The notes beneath the pieces were generated by a model. It did no database searches. It had not been told where the DNA came from and saw only the letters and a program-made list of their open reading frames with translations. A stretch of DNA of 64,000 nucleotides. Source: DATAAP01 sp041690495. GTDB lineage: Bacteria > Pseudomonadota > Alphaproteobacteria > CACIAM-22H2. The first letter of the stretch is position 1; each line of letters begins with the position of its first letter. Of this stretch, positions 34,914 to 43,729 are shown piece by piece. The position numbers and the translations under genes were made by a program. Location of the stretch: positions 1 through 64,000 of the forward strand of contig JAWLHE010000010.1 of assembly GCA_041690495.1 (NCBI GenBank), written 5' to 3'.

Positions 34914-36265
34914 CGCAGCGCGTCCAGAAAGCGGTTGGTCAGCGCAATCGCGTTCTCGTGGGTCACCGCCTGCATGGCGAGCCGCGACACGAGCGCCTCG
35001 TCGCTGCGGTCCTGCGTCACTGCGACGACGGACACATCGAACAGGCCCTCGAACTCGCGATAGGCGCGCGCGCACCAGACAAGACGCAGCGGCGGGTGCG
35101 GATCGGCGTGCGAGACCGCCACGAAATCCTCGTGGCAGCGCTGCCGCGTGTACCATTTCGACCGCCATCCGCCCATCCAGGGCGGACGGTCGTTCTGGGA
35201 TATGAACGCGGCGAACTGGAAGGCGTTCAGGTCGACGCTCCGGTAATGGGAATGATGGAGCTGGATCATTCCCGTGCTGAGGTCGCCGGAAATGAACAAT
35301 CGCGTGTCGCTGTGGCAGGTGGTCGTGTTGATGACCGCACGCGGCTCCGGCGCCTGGCCCGCGTTGGTGCGGGCCCAGCAGGTGAACCATGGAGCCGCGC
35401 TCTCCGCCGCCTCATAGGGACCGAAGGCGCTTATCCGGAGCTCGATCTCGGCGACGGCCTTGTAGAGCGACGCCTGCCAGATCGTGAGCTGGCGGCCGAT
35501 CTCCGCGCGCAGCTCCGTCGCGGATGGCGCCGCGACATCGCGGGCGCGGTCGAGCAATGCCGCGGCGAAGCGCGCCGGGACGAGGAAGCTCACCAGCTCG
35601 CCGTCGGTGCGCTTGGCGACATTGATGCCGGCGACACGGCCCTGCGCGGTCACGGCCGGGCCGCCGCTCATGCCCGGATTGATCGCGCCCGAAAACAGCA
35701 CGCGCTCGATATAGCTGTTGTCCACCAGGCCGTTGAAGGTGCCCTCGACGATGGTGAAGCCGAGATTGAGCGGGTTGCCCATCGAATAGAGGCGTTCGCC
35801 CTTGGCCAGCGGCGTATCCGGTCCGCGCTCGTCCAGCTCGAAGAACATGTCGCTGCCGCGGTCGAGCCGGACCACCGCGAGATCGTTGGCCAGGTCGATC
35901 GCCAGCAGCTCGAGCGCGCCGCGCGTGCTGTCGGCCATGGTGTATTCGAGGCGGTAATTCGCCGGCTCGAGCGCAAACTGCGAGACCACGTGATAGTTGG
36001 TCAGGGCGAGGCCGTCGCGGCTGACGAGAAATCCCGAGCCGATCGATGACTGGCGTCCGGCCGCGGCAAGCAGGGTGCGAATCTGCAGCAGGCGCGGGCG
36101 CGCCGAATCATAGATGCGCTCGGCGGCCGATGAGACCGCTGCCAGTGGCGGGACGGACGGCACCGGCTGGGCCGGCGCAGGTTCGGGCGGGCAGGCGATC
36201 AGGACGGCTGCCGCGACGAGCGGGCCGCGGAGCAGAACGGGCAAGCGAGTGCGAACCGGGGTCAT
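34901..36265 (-). CDS. Exported trypsin-like (S1 family) serine protease
   Basis: Encodes 454 residues from ATG 36265. The signal sequence runs LLRGPLVAAAVLIACPP; the LIAC could be a lipobox, so a lipoprotein is possible. The catalytic triad is intact: LALTNYHVVSQF (His), ANDLAVVRLDRG (Asp) and AINPGMSGGPAVTAQG (Ser), as in DegP-type S1C proteases. No PDZ domain follows. Instead a C-terminal half of about 200 residues with several cysteines (WFTCWARTNAGQAPEP, TTTCHSDTRLF) is unfamiliar. It precedes and overlaps the FHA membrane protein gene, so the two are made together. Target unknown. Confidence 0.82.
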   Translation of the reverse strand: MTPVRTRLPVLLRGPLVAAAVLIACPPEPAPAQPVPSVPPLAAVSSAAERIYDSARPRLLQIRTLLAAAGRQSSIGSGFLVSRDGLALTNYHVVSQFALEPANYRLEYTMADSTRGALELLAIDLANDLAVVRLDRGSDMFFELDERGPDTPLAKGERLYSMGNPLNLGFTIVEGTFNGLVDNSYIERVLFSGAINPGMSGGPAVTAQGRVAGINVAKRTDGELVSFLVPARFAAALLDRARDVAAPSATELRAEIGRQLTIWQASLYKAVAEIELRISAFGPYEAAESAAPWFTCWARTNAGQAPEPRAVINTTTCHSDTRLFISGDLSTGMIQLHHSHYRSVDLNAFQFAAFISQNDRPPWMGGWRSKWYTRQRCHEDFVAVSHADPHPPLRLVWCARAYREFEGLFDVSVVAVTQDRSDEALVSRLAMQAVTHENAIALTNRFLDALRWKK

Positions 36266-36413
36266 GGCCGAACGTACCCTAGGTCGCAAGACGCGAACAA
36301 CGCCGCCGACGGTTGCGGCGCATCCTGGCAGTTTCGAGGTCAATCGGTGGAGCAGTGTGGCTTGGCGGCGGCGGTTCCGTGTCGAACCGCAGCGACGGCG
36401 CGGACCCGCTGTT

Positions 36414-37187
36414 CTACTGCCTGCCGAAATAGGCGCTCGGCGTGCGGCCCAGCGCGCGCCGGAACATGCTGGTGAAGGCGCTTGGGCTGTCGTAGCCGAG
36501 ATCGAGCGCGATGGTCGTGACGCTCTGATCCTGGGCAAGGCGGGTGAGGGCCTCGAGCAGGCGCGCCTGCTGTCGCCAGCGGCCGAAGGTCATGCCCGTC
36601 TCGCGCACGAAGCCGCGCGCCAGCGTGCGGCTGCTGGCGCCGACCTGTCTTCCCCAGACGCCGAGCGTGCGCGCATCGCCCGGCTCCGCGAGGATCGATC
36701 TGCAGATCTTGAGCAGCCGCGGGTCGCCCGGCATCGGCAGATTGAGCGGCAGCACCGGCAGGACGTGCAGCTCATCGAGGATCAGCGCCATCAGCCTGCC
36801 CTCGGCGCCGGCTTCATCGTAGAGCAGCGGCAGTTCAACCGCGCGCAGGATCAGCTCGCGCAGCAGCGGCGTGACGGCGACGACGCAGCAGGCGCCCGGC
36901 AAGGTGCGGACCGCCTCCGGCGCGACATAGAGGGTCCGCATCGCCACGGCCCCGGCCATCCGCACATCGTGCTCCACACCGGCGGGCACCCATACCGCGC
37001 GATGCGGCGGCACCACCCAGGCGCCCTGCGGCGTACGCACGCGCATCACGCCGGAGGAGGCGTAGATGATCTGGCTGCGCTTGTGGGCATGCGGCGGAAT
37101 GAAATGACCGTCCGCGAAATCCTTGGCCATCGCGCCCACCGGCCTTGGCAGGTCCTGATAGTCGTTACGGTCGGTGCTGCGCGCCAT
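36414..37187 (-). CDS. AraC-family transcriptional regulator
   Basis: Encodes 257 residues. The N-terminal cupin-like sensing domain shows HFIPPHAHKRSQIIYASSGV and WVVPPHRAVWVPAGVEHDVR. The C-terminal double helix-turn-helix has LGVWGRQVGASSRTLARGFV and TIALDLGYDSPSAFTSMFRR, ending RALGRTPSAYF. This layout is that of NimR/YdiP-like regulators that control neighbouring transporters. The divergent MFS gene starts 95 nt away and is the obvious target. Confidence 0.9.
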   Translation of the reverse strand: MARSTDRNDYQDLPRPVGAMAKDFADGHFIPPHAHKRSQIIYASSGVMRVRTPQGAWVVPPHRAVWVPAGVEHDVRMAGAVAMRTLYVAPEAVRTLPGACCVVAVTPLLRELILRAVELPLLYDEAGAEGRLMALILDELHVLPVLPLNLPMPGDPRLLKICRSILAEPGDARTLGVWGRQVGASSRTLARGFVRETGMTFGRWRQQARLLEALTRLAQDQSVTTIALDLGYDSPSAFTSMFRRALGRTPSAYFGRQ

Positions 37188-37282
37188 CCGTCACTTTCGC
37201 GACAATAAATGGCAGTCTATCGCGTGCGCGACGCACTGCAAAGCCGCATGATGGATTGAACCCGGATACGAGACGACCAGCC

Positions 37283-38467
37283 ATGCCGCACACCGCGCTG
37301 ACCATCGCCTTCCTCAATCTCGGCCACGCGCTCGACCACCTGTTCATGCTGATCTTCACGACGGCGGTCGTCGCGATCGGCGCTGCGACGGGGCAGAACT
37401 ATCCGGAGCTGCTGTCGCTGTCGCTCGGCGGCTTCATCGCTTTCGGCGCGTGCTCGATCCCGGCCGGCTGGCTCGGCGACCGCTGGAGCCGGCGGGCGAT
37501 GATGACCATCTTCTTCATCGGCATCGGCGCCAGCTCGATCCTGACCGGATTCGCACGGAGCAACATCGAGATCGCCGCAGGCCTGACGCTGATCGGCGTG
37601 TTCGCGGCGATCTACCATCCGATCGGCATCGCGATGCTGGTGCGCAACCATCCGCGCCAGGGCCGCGCCCTCGGCGTCAACGGCTTCTTCGGAAATCTCG
37701 GCGTGGCGCTCGCCGCCATCATCACCGGCGCGCTCGCCGATTTCGCGGGCTGGCGCTGGGCGTTCATAGCGCCGGGCATCTTCTCGATCCTTGCCGGCTT
37801 TGCGTTCTGGTATTTCGCGCCCGCGACCGAGATCGCCGGCGCGGCCGTGAAGAAGCCCGCTTCGGCGCTGCCGCGCTCGGTCGTTGCGAAGGTGTTCGGC
37901 GTGCTCCTCGTCGCGACCGTGGCCGGTGGCATCATCTTCAACGCGACCACCATCTCCATGCCGAAGCTGTTCGAGCAGCGCCTCGACGACATCGTCGGCA
38001 CGACATTCGGCATCGGCACGCTGGTGGCCCTCGTCTTCCTGCTGGCGGCGTTCGCGCAGCTCCTGGTCGGCTCGCTGATCGACAGGATGTCGCTCTACCG
38101 CGTGTTCCTGCCGGTCGCGGCTCTGCAGGCGCCGTTCCTCTATCTCGCCGGAATCACCGACGGCTATCTCATGCTGGCGGCCGCCATCATCATGATGTTC
38201 CTGGTCTTCGGCCAGATCCCGATCAACGATGCGATGGTCGCGCGCTATGTCAGCGACGAATGGCGCTCGCGCGTCTATGCGGTGCGCTACGTCATGTCGT
38301 TCAGCGCCAGCGCCACCGCCGTGCCGATGATCGCCTATCTCTACGCCACGACCGGCGAGTTCACCCAAACCTTCAACGTGCTGGCGCTCGCGGCGCTGTG
38401 CATCTTCGCCGCCGCCCTGTTCTTCCCGCGCCCGGCGCAGCAGGCGCAGTCGGCGCCGGCCGAATAA
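37283..38467 (+). CDS. Major facilitator superfamily transporter
   Basis: Encodes 394 residues from ATG 37283 (MPHTALTIAFL), with about 11-12 membrane segments. The MFS motif A equivalent is GWLGDRWSRRAMMTIFFIG, followed by AGLTLIGVFAAIYHPIGIAM, and a typical second half starting VVAKVFGVLLVATVAGGII with GSLIDRMSLYRVFLPVAAL. The YHPIG motif in helix 4 is found in fosmidomycin resistance-like (Fsr) families and other drug/multi-substrate carriers. Substrate unknown. The longer open frame to 37145 overlaps the AraC gene and has no start support. Divergent from an AraC regulator. Confidence 0.9.
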   Translation: MPHTALTIAFLNLGHALDHLFMLIFTTAVVAIGAATGQNYPELLSLSLGGFIAFGACSIPAGWLGDRWSRRAMMTIFFIGIGASSILTGFARSNIEIAAGLTLIGVFAAIYHPIGIAMLVRNHPRQGRALGVNGFFGNLGVALAAIITGALADFAGWRWAFIAPGIFSILAGFAFWYFAPATEIAGAAVKKPASALPRSVVAKVFGVLLVATVAGGIIFNATTISMPKLFEQRLDDIVGTTFGIGTLVALVFLLAAFAQLLVGSLIDRMSLYRVFLPVAALQAPFLYLAGITDGYLMLAAAIIMMFLVFGQIPINDAMVARYVSDEWRSRVYAVRYVMSFSASATAVPMIAYLYATTGEFTQTFNVLALAALCIFAAALFFPRPAQQAQSAPAE

Positions 38468-38482
38468 CGGGCCCGCTCGGGT

Positions 38483-40012
38483 TCAGTCCAGTAATGCCGC
38501 CGCGAGCGCGACGACGGCGATTACCAGCGCCAGCCACGGCCAAAGACTGCGACGGCCATTGGTCAGTGCGGCGATGGCGTCGGGGTGCAGCCGCACGCCG
38601 CCCGAGGCGAGCATCGCGGCCGACTTTTCCAGATTGGCGACGAAAGCGGGCAGTTCTTCGATGCGCGCCGCCGCCTCGGCCAGAGCGTGGCGCGCGCGCG
38701 CGTCGAGGCCGCGATTGGCGACCATCCATTCCTCGATCAGCGGGCGCGCCAGGCTCCACATGTTGACGTCGGGCATAAGCGTGCGCCCGACGCCCTCGGA
38801 AACCAGCATGCTCTTCTGCAGCAGCAGGAGCTGTGGCTGCGTCTCCATCTGGAACTGCTCGGTGACCTGGAAGAGCTGCGCCAGCAGGCGGGCCAGCGAA
38901 ATTTCGTGCAGCGGCCGGCCGAAGATCGGCTCGGCGATGGCGCGTACGGCCTGGGTGAATGCCCCGACCGACTGCGTCGGCGGCACATAGCCGGCGCGGA
39001 AATGCACTTCGGCGACCGCAGCGTAATCGCCATTGAGGAAGCCGAGCAGCATGTCGGCGAGATAGTAGCGGGTGCGCTGGTCAAGGCGGCCCATGATGCC
39101 GAAATCGACCGCGACCAGCATGCCGTCCGGCGCCACGAACATGTTTCCGGGATGCATGTCGGCATGGAAGAAGCCGTCCCGGAACACCTGCCTGAAGAAG
39201 GCGCGCGCCGCTTTCGCGACGATCTCCCGCGGATCGTGTCCGGCTGCGATCAGGGCCTCGCGCTCGTCGACGGGGATTCCGACGATGCGCTCGAGCGTCA
39301 GCACCCGCCGCGCTGTCCGGGACCAGTCGACCCTTGGCACCCGGAAGTCCGGGTCGCCAGCGAAGTTCTGCGCCAGCTCGGACGCCGCTGCGGCCTCGAG
39401 CCGCAGATCCATCTCGACGCGGACGCTCTCGGCCAGCGTGGTCACGACCTCGACCGGCCTGAGCCTGCGCAGGCGCGGCGCATGGCGTTCGATCTTCTCG
39501 GCAATCCACAGGAACAGGTCGAGGTCGCGTGCGAACTGCGCCTCGACCTCGGGCCGCAGGATCTTGACCGCGACCTCCTCGCCTTCCGTCGTTACCGCGA
39601 AATGCACCTGCGCAATCGAGGCGGCGGCGACAGGGACGTCGTCAATACCGCGGAACAGCGCCTCGAGCGGCTGGCCGAGCTCCGCGGCGACGGTCGCGCG
39701 AGCCTGATCGGCCGGAAAGGGCGGCAGCTGGTCCTGGAGCTGCGACAGGTCGGCGGCGACCTCCTCGCCGATGAGATCGGCGCGGATCGACAGCGCCTGG
39801 CCGAGCTTGATGAAGCTCGGGCCGAGAGCGGTAAACGCCGCCGCCAGGCGCTGCCCGGGGCGCCCTTCGCCGCGCTTGCGTGCCAGCCGGCTGGCAAACC
39901 ACGTCAAGGCAGGCGGCAGGCCGAAGCGGCTGAAGGCCGACAGCGCATCGTAGCGCGCGAGCGTCGTGGCGATCCGGACCAGCCGGGCAAGATTGCGGAG
40001 CGCGCGCAGCAT
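38483..40012 (-). CDS. ubiB: Ubiquinone biosynthesis accessory protein UbiB
   Basis: Encodes 509 residues from ATG 40012. UbiB is an atypical ABC1/ADCK kinase-like ATPase needed for ubiquinone synthesis. Diagnostic blocks: the KxGQ helix in GPSFIKLGQALSIRADLIGE (about 85), AASIAQVHFAVTTEGEEVAV (about 147), HADMHPGNMFVAPDGMLVAV (about 285) and DFGIMGRLDQRTRYYLADML. Two-helix C-terminal anchor ends SLWPWLALVIAVVALAAALL. It lies 8 nt after the ubiE stop; the two act in one pathway and are cotranscribed. Confidence 0.96.
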   Translation of the reverse strand: MLRALRNLARLVRIATTLARYDALSAFSRFGLPPALTWFASRLARKRGEGRPGQRLAAAFTALGPSFIKLGQALSIRADLIGEEVAADLSQLQDQLPPFPADQARATVAAELGQPLEALFRGIDDVPVAAASIAQVHFAVTTEGEEVAVKILRPEVEAQFARDLDLFLWIAEKIERHAPRLRRLRPVEVVTTLAESVRVEMDLRLEAAAASELAQNFAGDPDFRVPRVDWSRTARRVLTLERIVGIPVDEREALIAAGHDPREIVAKAARAFFRQVFRDGFFHADMHPGNMFVAPDGMLVAVDFGIMGRLDQRTRYYLADMLLGFLNGDYAAVAEVHFRAGYVPPTQSVGAFTQAVRAIAEPIFGRPLHEISLARLLAQLFQVTEQFQMETQPQLLLLQKSMLVSEGVGRTLMPDVNMWSLARPLIEEWMVANRGLDARARHALAEAAARIEELPAFVANLEKSAAMLASGGVRLHPDAIAALTNGRRSLWPWLALVIAVVALAAALLD

Positions 40013-40020
40013 CGCGTGGG

Positions 40021-40782
40021 TCAGATCCGCCAGGCGGAGTGGATAGCGGCGATGCCGCCGGAGAGGTTCTCGAAGCGGGCGCGCTCGAGCCCCGCCCTGG
40101 CCATGCGCGCAACGAGTTCCTCCTGCCGCGGAAAGCGGCGGATGCTCTCGGCAAGATATTGGTAGGCGGCGCGGTCGCCGGCGACGATCTCGCCCAGTGC
40201 CGGCAGGACGGTGAAGGAATAGAGATCGTAGAGCCGGTCGAGGAGCGGGATCACGACGCGGCTGAATTCGAGGCAGAAGAACCGGCCGCCGGGACGGAGC
40301 ACGCGGCGCGCCTCGGCCAGTGCCGCATCGATATGAGTGACGTTGCGCAGGCCGAACGCGATCGTATAGGCGTCGACGCTGCGATCGGGCAACGGGAGGC
40401 GCTCGGCATCGCCCGCGACGTAGTTGAGTCCGTTGAGGATTCCGCTGTCGAGCGCACGGTCGCGGCCGACTTCGAGCATCTCCGGATTGATGTCGCAGAC
40501 GATCACGCGGACGTCGCCGCCGGCTTCGAGCAGGCGCTGCGCCACGTCGCCGGTTCCGCCTGCGACATCCAGCAGCAGCTCGCCCGGCCGTGGTCGAACG
40601 TCGCGCACCAGGGTCGACTTCCACAGCCGGTGCACGCCCACCGACATCAGGTCGTTCATCAGATCGTAGCTTGGCGCGACGCGGTCGAATACGTCGCGCA
40701 CCAGCCGCGCTTTCTCGTGCTCCGGCACGTCGCGATAGCCGAAATGCGTCGTGCCGCCGTTGTCTTGAGCCTTGTCCGCCAT
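40021..40782 (-). CDS. ubiE: Demethylmenaquinone/2-methoxy-6-polyprenyl-benzoquinol methyltransferase UbiE
   Basis: Encodes 253 residues from ATG 40782 (MADKAQDNGG). UbiE is the SAM-dependent C-methyltransferase of ubiquinone synthesis. Motifs: FGYRDVPEHEKARLVRDVFD, VAPSYDLMNDLMSVGVHRLW, the SAM loop LLDVAGGTGDVAQRLL (about 72), DINPEMLEVGRDRA, and AFGLRNVTHIDAALAEARRV. C-terminal PRQEELVARMARAGLERARF is also usual. Divergent from mutM with 48 nt between starts, and followed by ubiB. The upstream extension overlaps mutM and is not real. Confidence 0.96.
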   Translation of the reverse strand: MADKAQDNGGTTHFGYRDVPEHEKARLVRDVFDRVAPSYDLMNDLMSVGVHRLWKSTLVRDVRPRPGELLLDVAGGTGDVAQRLLEAGGDVRVIVCDINPEMLEVGRDRALDSGILNGLNYVAGDAERLPLPDRSVDAYTIAFGLRNVTHIDAALAEARRVLRPGGRFFCLEFSRVVIPLLDRLYDLYSFTVLPALGEIVAGDRAAYQYLAESIRRFPRQEELVARMARAGLERARFENLSGGIAAIHSAWRI

Positions 40783-40830
40783 GCGGCCGGAACATAGCGC
40801 GGGGCGACCGATTGGGCTAGGTTGCCGCCC

Positions 40831-41700
40831 ATGCCCGAATTGCCCGAAGTCGAAACCGTGGTGCGCGGCATCAGGCCGCGGCTGGTCGGGCGGCGGCTGG
40901 TGCGCCTGGTACAGCGCCGCCCCGATCTGAGGACCGCACTTCCGGCGCGGTTCCCGGAGCGGGTCGAGGGGCGACTGGTGAGCGCCGTCGAACGGCGCGC
41001 AAAATACATTCTGGTGCGGCTCGACGGCCGCCCTGGCGCCGGTCAATCTCGCGACGTCGACAGTGGCGATGACTACCTGATCATTCATCTCGGCATGTCG
41101 GGGCGCCTCGTGCTCGGTCCGCGCGCTGCGGCGGACACGGCGCTGCATGAGCATGTCGAGTTCGCGACCGACGACGGGACGGTCGTCCGTTTCTCCGATC
41201 CGCGTCGCTTCGGGCTGATGGACCTCGTGCCTGTCTCGCATCTCGGAAGAGATCCGCGCTTCGCGCCGCTCGGTCCGGAGCCGTTATCGCCCGATTTTAC
41301 CCCCGCGGTCCTTTCGAAGGCGCTTGCCGGGCGCGAGACGTCGATAAAGGCAGCACTGCTCGATCAGCGGACTGTTGCCGGCATAGGCAATATTTACGCG
41401 TGCGAGGCCCTGTTCCAGGCGGGCATCTCGCCGCGTCGCCTGGCCGGCACCGTGCAGGGCGAGCGCTGCGCCCGGCTTGTCGCTGCGATCAAGGACGTGC
41501 TGGCGCGCGCAATCGCGGCCGGCGGTTCCTCGGCGCGCGACTACGTTCAGGCCTCGGGCGAGGCCGGCTGGTTCCAGAACGCCTGGGCGGTCTATGACCG
41601 TGAAGGGAAGCCCTGTCCGGACTGCGATTGCGGCGGCGCTGTCAAGCGTATCGTTCAGGGCGGGCGCTCGACTTTCTATTGTGCAAAGCGGCAGCGCTGA
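40831..41700 (+). CDS. mutM: Formamidopyrimidine-DNA glycosylase MutM, with altered zinc finger
   Basis: Encodes 289 residues from ATG 40831 (MPELPEVETVVRG); the catalytic Pro and Glu require this start. MutM excises 8-oxoguanine and nicks the abasic site. Lys in SRRAKYI-like segment VERRAKYILV, the H2TH region LDQRTVAGIGNIYACEALFQ and SARDYVQASGEAGWFQNAW are present. The C-terminal finger normally reads CxxC-x16-CxxC. Here the cysteines are C262, C265, C267 and C284, and the last position is Arg (YCAKRQR instead of YCPxCQR), so one ligand is missing and the spacing of the first pair is shifted. Activity may depend on an altered zinc site. Confidence 0.94.
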   Translation: MPELPEVETVVRGIRPRLVGRRLVRLVQRRPDLRTALPARFPERVEGRLVSAVERRAKYILVRLDGRPGAGQSRDVDSGDDYLIIHLGMSGRLVLGPRAAADTALHEHVEFATDDGTVVRFSDPRRFGLMDLVPVSHLGRDPRFAPLGPEPLSPDFTPAVLSKALAGRETSIKAALLDQRTVAGIGNIYACEALFQAGISPRRLAGTVQGERCARLVAAIKDVLARAIAAGGSSARDYVQASGEAGWFQNAWAVYDREGKPCPDCDCGGAVKRIVQGGRSTFYCAKRQR

Positions 41701-41715
41701 GCTAGACAGCCAACG

Positions 41716-42084
41716 ATGCGGAACCTTCCGCGTTTACTATTCCTGGTCATTTTCCTCGGCATGGCCGGCCTCGGCCCTGCCGATGCCGCCGATTCGTTCA
41801 TCGCCGGGATCGACGACATGCCATTGATGCCCGGCCTCACGCAGCTCGCCGACCGCAACGTCGTGTTCGACGCGCCGTCGGGTCGCATCGTCGAGGCTTA
41901 TGCCGAAGGTCCGGTCGCGCGCGAGGCGGTGCACAGCTTTTATGCCCGGACGCTGCCGCAGCTCGGCTGGCGTAAACGGGGCGGCGCGCTCTATGTCCGC
42001 GACGGCGAAACGCTGCGCCTCGAATTTCCGGCCGCGAGGCCGGGAGGCCGCACAACGGTCCGCTTTTTCCTCTCGCCGGACTGA
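41716..42084 (+). CDS. Small exported protein of unknown function
   Basis: Encodes 122 residues from ATG 41716. The signal peptide is LLFLVIFLGMAGLGPADAA with cleavage after ADA-A. The mature part has SFIAGIDDMPLMPGLTQLAD, FDAPSGRIVEAYAEGPVARE, SFYARTLPQLGWRKRGGALY and ends VRFFLSPD. No cysteine, no metal motif. I do not recognise a named domain, but such small proteins lie at this spot between mutM and an enoyl-CoA hydratase in some relatives, and the name is usually hypothetical. 15 nt after mutM, so it is likely cotranscribed with it. Confidence 0.72.
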   Translation: MRNLPRLLFLVIFLGMAGLGPADAADSFIAGIDDMPLMPGLTQLADRNVVFDAPSGRIVEAYAEGPVAREAVHSFYARTLPQLGWRKRGGALYVRDGETLRLEFPAARPGGRTTVRFFLSPD

Positions 42085-42135
42085 TCCGGCACAGGGCTCA
42101 CCAACAGGCAACGCGATCATTCCCTGGAGACAAAC

Positions 42136-42912
42136 ATGGCTTACCAGAACATCCTGGTCGAAACCCGCGGCCGCGTCGGCCTGATCACCCTCAACCGGCC
42201 CAAGGCCCTGAATGCGCTGTCCGGCCCGCTGATCGTCGATCTCGCCGCTGCACTCGACGCTTTCGAGGCAGACGACAATATCGGCGCGATCGTGCTCACC
42301 GGCAGCGAGAAGGCCTTTGCGGCCGGGGCTGACATCAAGGAGATGCAGAACAAGTCCTACATGGAGGCCTATCTGCAGGATTTCATTACCAATGGCTGGG
42401 AGCGGGTGACCGTCTGCCGCAAGCCGATCGTGGCCGCGGTCGCCGGATATGCGCTCGGCGGCGGTTGCGAGGTCGCGATGATGTGCGACTTCATCCTGGC
42501 CGCGGATACGGCGAAGTTCGGCCAGCCGGAGATTACCCTCGGCACGATACCCGGCGCCGGTGGCACCCAGCGGCTGACCCGGTTTGTCGGCAAATCCAAG
42601 GCAATGGAGATGTGCCTGACGGGCCGCATGATGGATGCCGCCGAAGCGGAACGGGCCGGCCTTGTCAGCCGGGTCGTCCCCGCCGCCGATCTGGTCGAGG
42701 AGGCGGTAAAGACCGCGCAGCGCATTGCGGAAATGTCGCGGCCGGTCGCGATGTTCGCCAAGGAGTGCGTCAACCGCGCCTATGAGACGACGCTGACCGA
42801 GGGCGTGCGCTTCGAGCGACGCTTGTTCCACTCCACCTTCGCGCTCGAGGATCAGAAGGAGGGCATGGCCGCATTCATCGAAAAGCGCCAGCCGCAGTTC
42901 AAGAACAGATGA
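42136..42912 (+). CDS. Enoyl-CoA hydratase
   Basis: Encodes 258 residues. Crotonase family; hydrates trans-2-enoyl-CoA in fatty-acid or related breakdown. Motifs: GLITLNRPKALNALSGPLIV, the oxyanion-forming AFAAGADIKEMQ (about 67), AAVAGYALGGGCEVAMMCDF (about 105), and PEITLGTIPGAGGTQRLTR with the two catalytic glutamates. Length and residues fit a short-chain enoyl-CoA hydratase (FadB/PaaF-like). Position just before rpsT and the dnaA region is conserved in alphaproteobacteria. Shine-Dalgarno is weak. Confidence 0.93.
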   Translation: MAYQNILVETRGRVGLITLNRPKALNALSGPLIVDLAAALDAFEADDNIGAIVLTGSEKAFAAGADIKEMQNKSYMEAYLQDFITNGWERVTVCRKPIVAAVAGYALGGGCEVAMMCDFILAADTAKFGQPEITLGTIPGAGGTQRLTRFVGKSKAMEMCLTGRMMDAAEAERAGLVSRVVPAADLVEEAVKTAQRIAEMSRPVAMFAKECVNRAYETTLTEGVRFERRLFHSTFALEDQKEGMAAFIEKRQPQFKNR

Positions 42913-42990
42913 CCGGGATGACCTGACGTTGACGCCCCATGGAGGCAGGGCTATAAACGCGCCCTTGCCGAAAACGGACGAGATCGGATC

Positions 42991-43251
42991 ATGGCGAAGA
43001 CCAAATCAGCCCGCAAGAACGCGCGCCAAGCGGAGCGGCGTGCCGCCGTCAATCAGGCGCGCGAAACCCGTGTGAAGACCTACCTGAAGAAGGTCGAAAC
43101 CGCGATTGCCGCCGGCAACAAGGCCCAGGCGCAGGAAGCCTTCAAGGCAGCGCAGCCCGTGCTGATGCGCGGCGTGGGACAAAAGGTCGTGCACAGGAAC
43201 CTGGTGGCGCGCAAGCTGTCGCGCCTGTCGGCACGGATCAAGGCGCTCTGA
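42991..43251 (+). CDS. rpsT: 30S ribosomal protein S20
   Basis: Encodes 86 residues, standard for S20, which binds the 5-prime domain of 16S rRNA. Typical sequence: MAKTKSARKNARQAERRAAV, NQARETRVKTYLKKVETAI, and the end GVGQKVVHRNLVARKLSRL. A TATAAA-like stretch (CTATAAACGC, about 42950) lies 40 nt upstream and may be its promoter. It marks the left side of the dnaA region. Confidence 0.98.
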   Translation: MAKTKSARKNARQAERRAAVNQARETRVKTYLKKVETAIAAGNKAQAQEAFKAAQPVLMRGVGQKVVHRNLVARKLSRLSARIKAL

Positions 43252-43496
43252 AGTTCGCCCCGAATTCTCTTAACGCGTGATCGGACCGCCATGCTCGGGG
43301 TGAACGGCATCGCTCGTTCGGAGCCGTTCCGAAAATTACCTCGGTTGTTTTCATGCGCACCGCTCGTCGCGTTGCATTCGCAACACGACGCCTCACAAAT
43401 CTTTCACGTTCCCCGTTCGATCATGTTGCGAGTCCTTTGAAGCGCGACTAGAGTCCCGATCGACGGTCGGAATAAAATTGTGATGGGGGGCATAAC

Positions 43497-43598
43497 ATGT
43501 CGATCGTCATCTTGGAGCCACGATTAGCGATCGAGGATCGGCAGTCTCAGGGGGCGATAGCGATCCGCGTTAAATCCGCGACCGGGGTTGGGCGGTAG
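43497..43598 (+). CDS. Candidate 33-residue small ORF in the dnaA upstream region
   Basis: ATG 43497 to TAG 43598, sequence beginning MSIVILEPRLAIEDRQ, ends TGVGR. A run of six G (43485-43490) sits at 6 nt spacing, a strong Shine-Dalgarno, and the preceding TTGCGA (43425) with TAGAGT 18 nt further on is promoter-like. There is no homology evidence. The 43252-43729 gap is otherwise empty: no cluster of DnaA boxes, no repeat. It could be a leader peptide or a small protein ahead of the rhodanese-dnaA genes. Confidence 0.3.
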   Translation: MSIVILEPRLAIEDRQSQGAIAIRVKSATGVGR

Positions 43599-43729
43599 AT
43601 GCGGTGGAAGTCGCTGCCTCCCGGCGGCGATTGCGGATCGGCTTTGGTTCTGTGGTGTTCGTTCTTCGAAGTGCTGCATCGACGGTCGTGACGCGTGTCG
43701 ATACGCGGCAGAGGGGCGGCAAAAGAGTG

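Noticed and set aside
37145..37282. N-terminal extension of the MFS gene
   Set aside because: It overlaps the start of the divergent AraC gene and its promoter; membrane sequence begins at MPHTALTIAF.
43252..43729. Possible oriC upstream of dnaA
   Set aside because: No cluster of TTATCCACA-like boxes or AT-rich unwinding region; the only small signals are a possible short ORF and a weak promoter.
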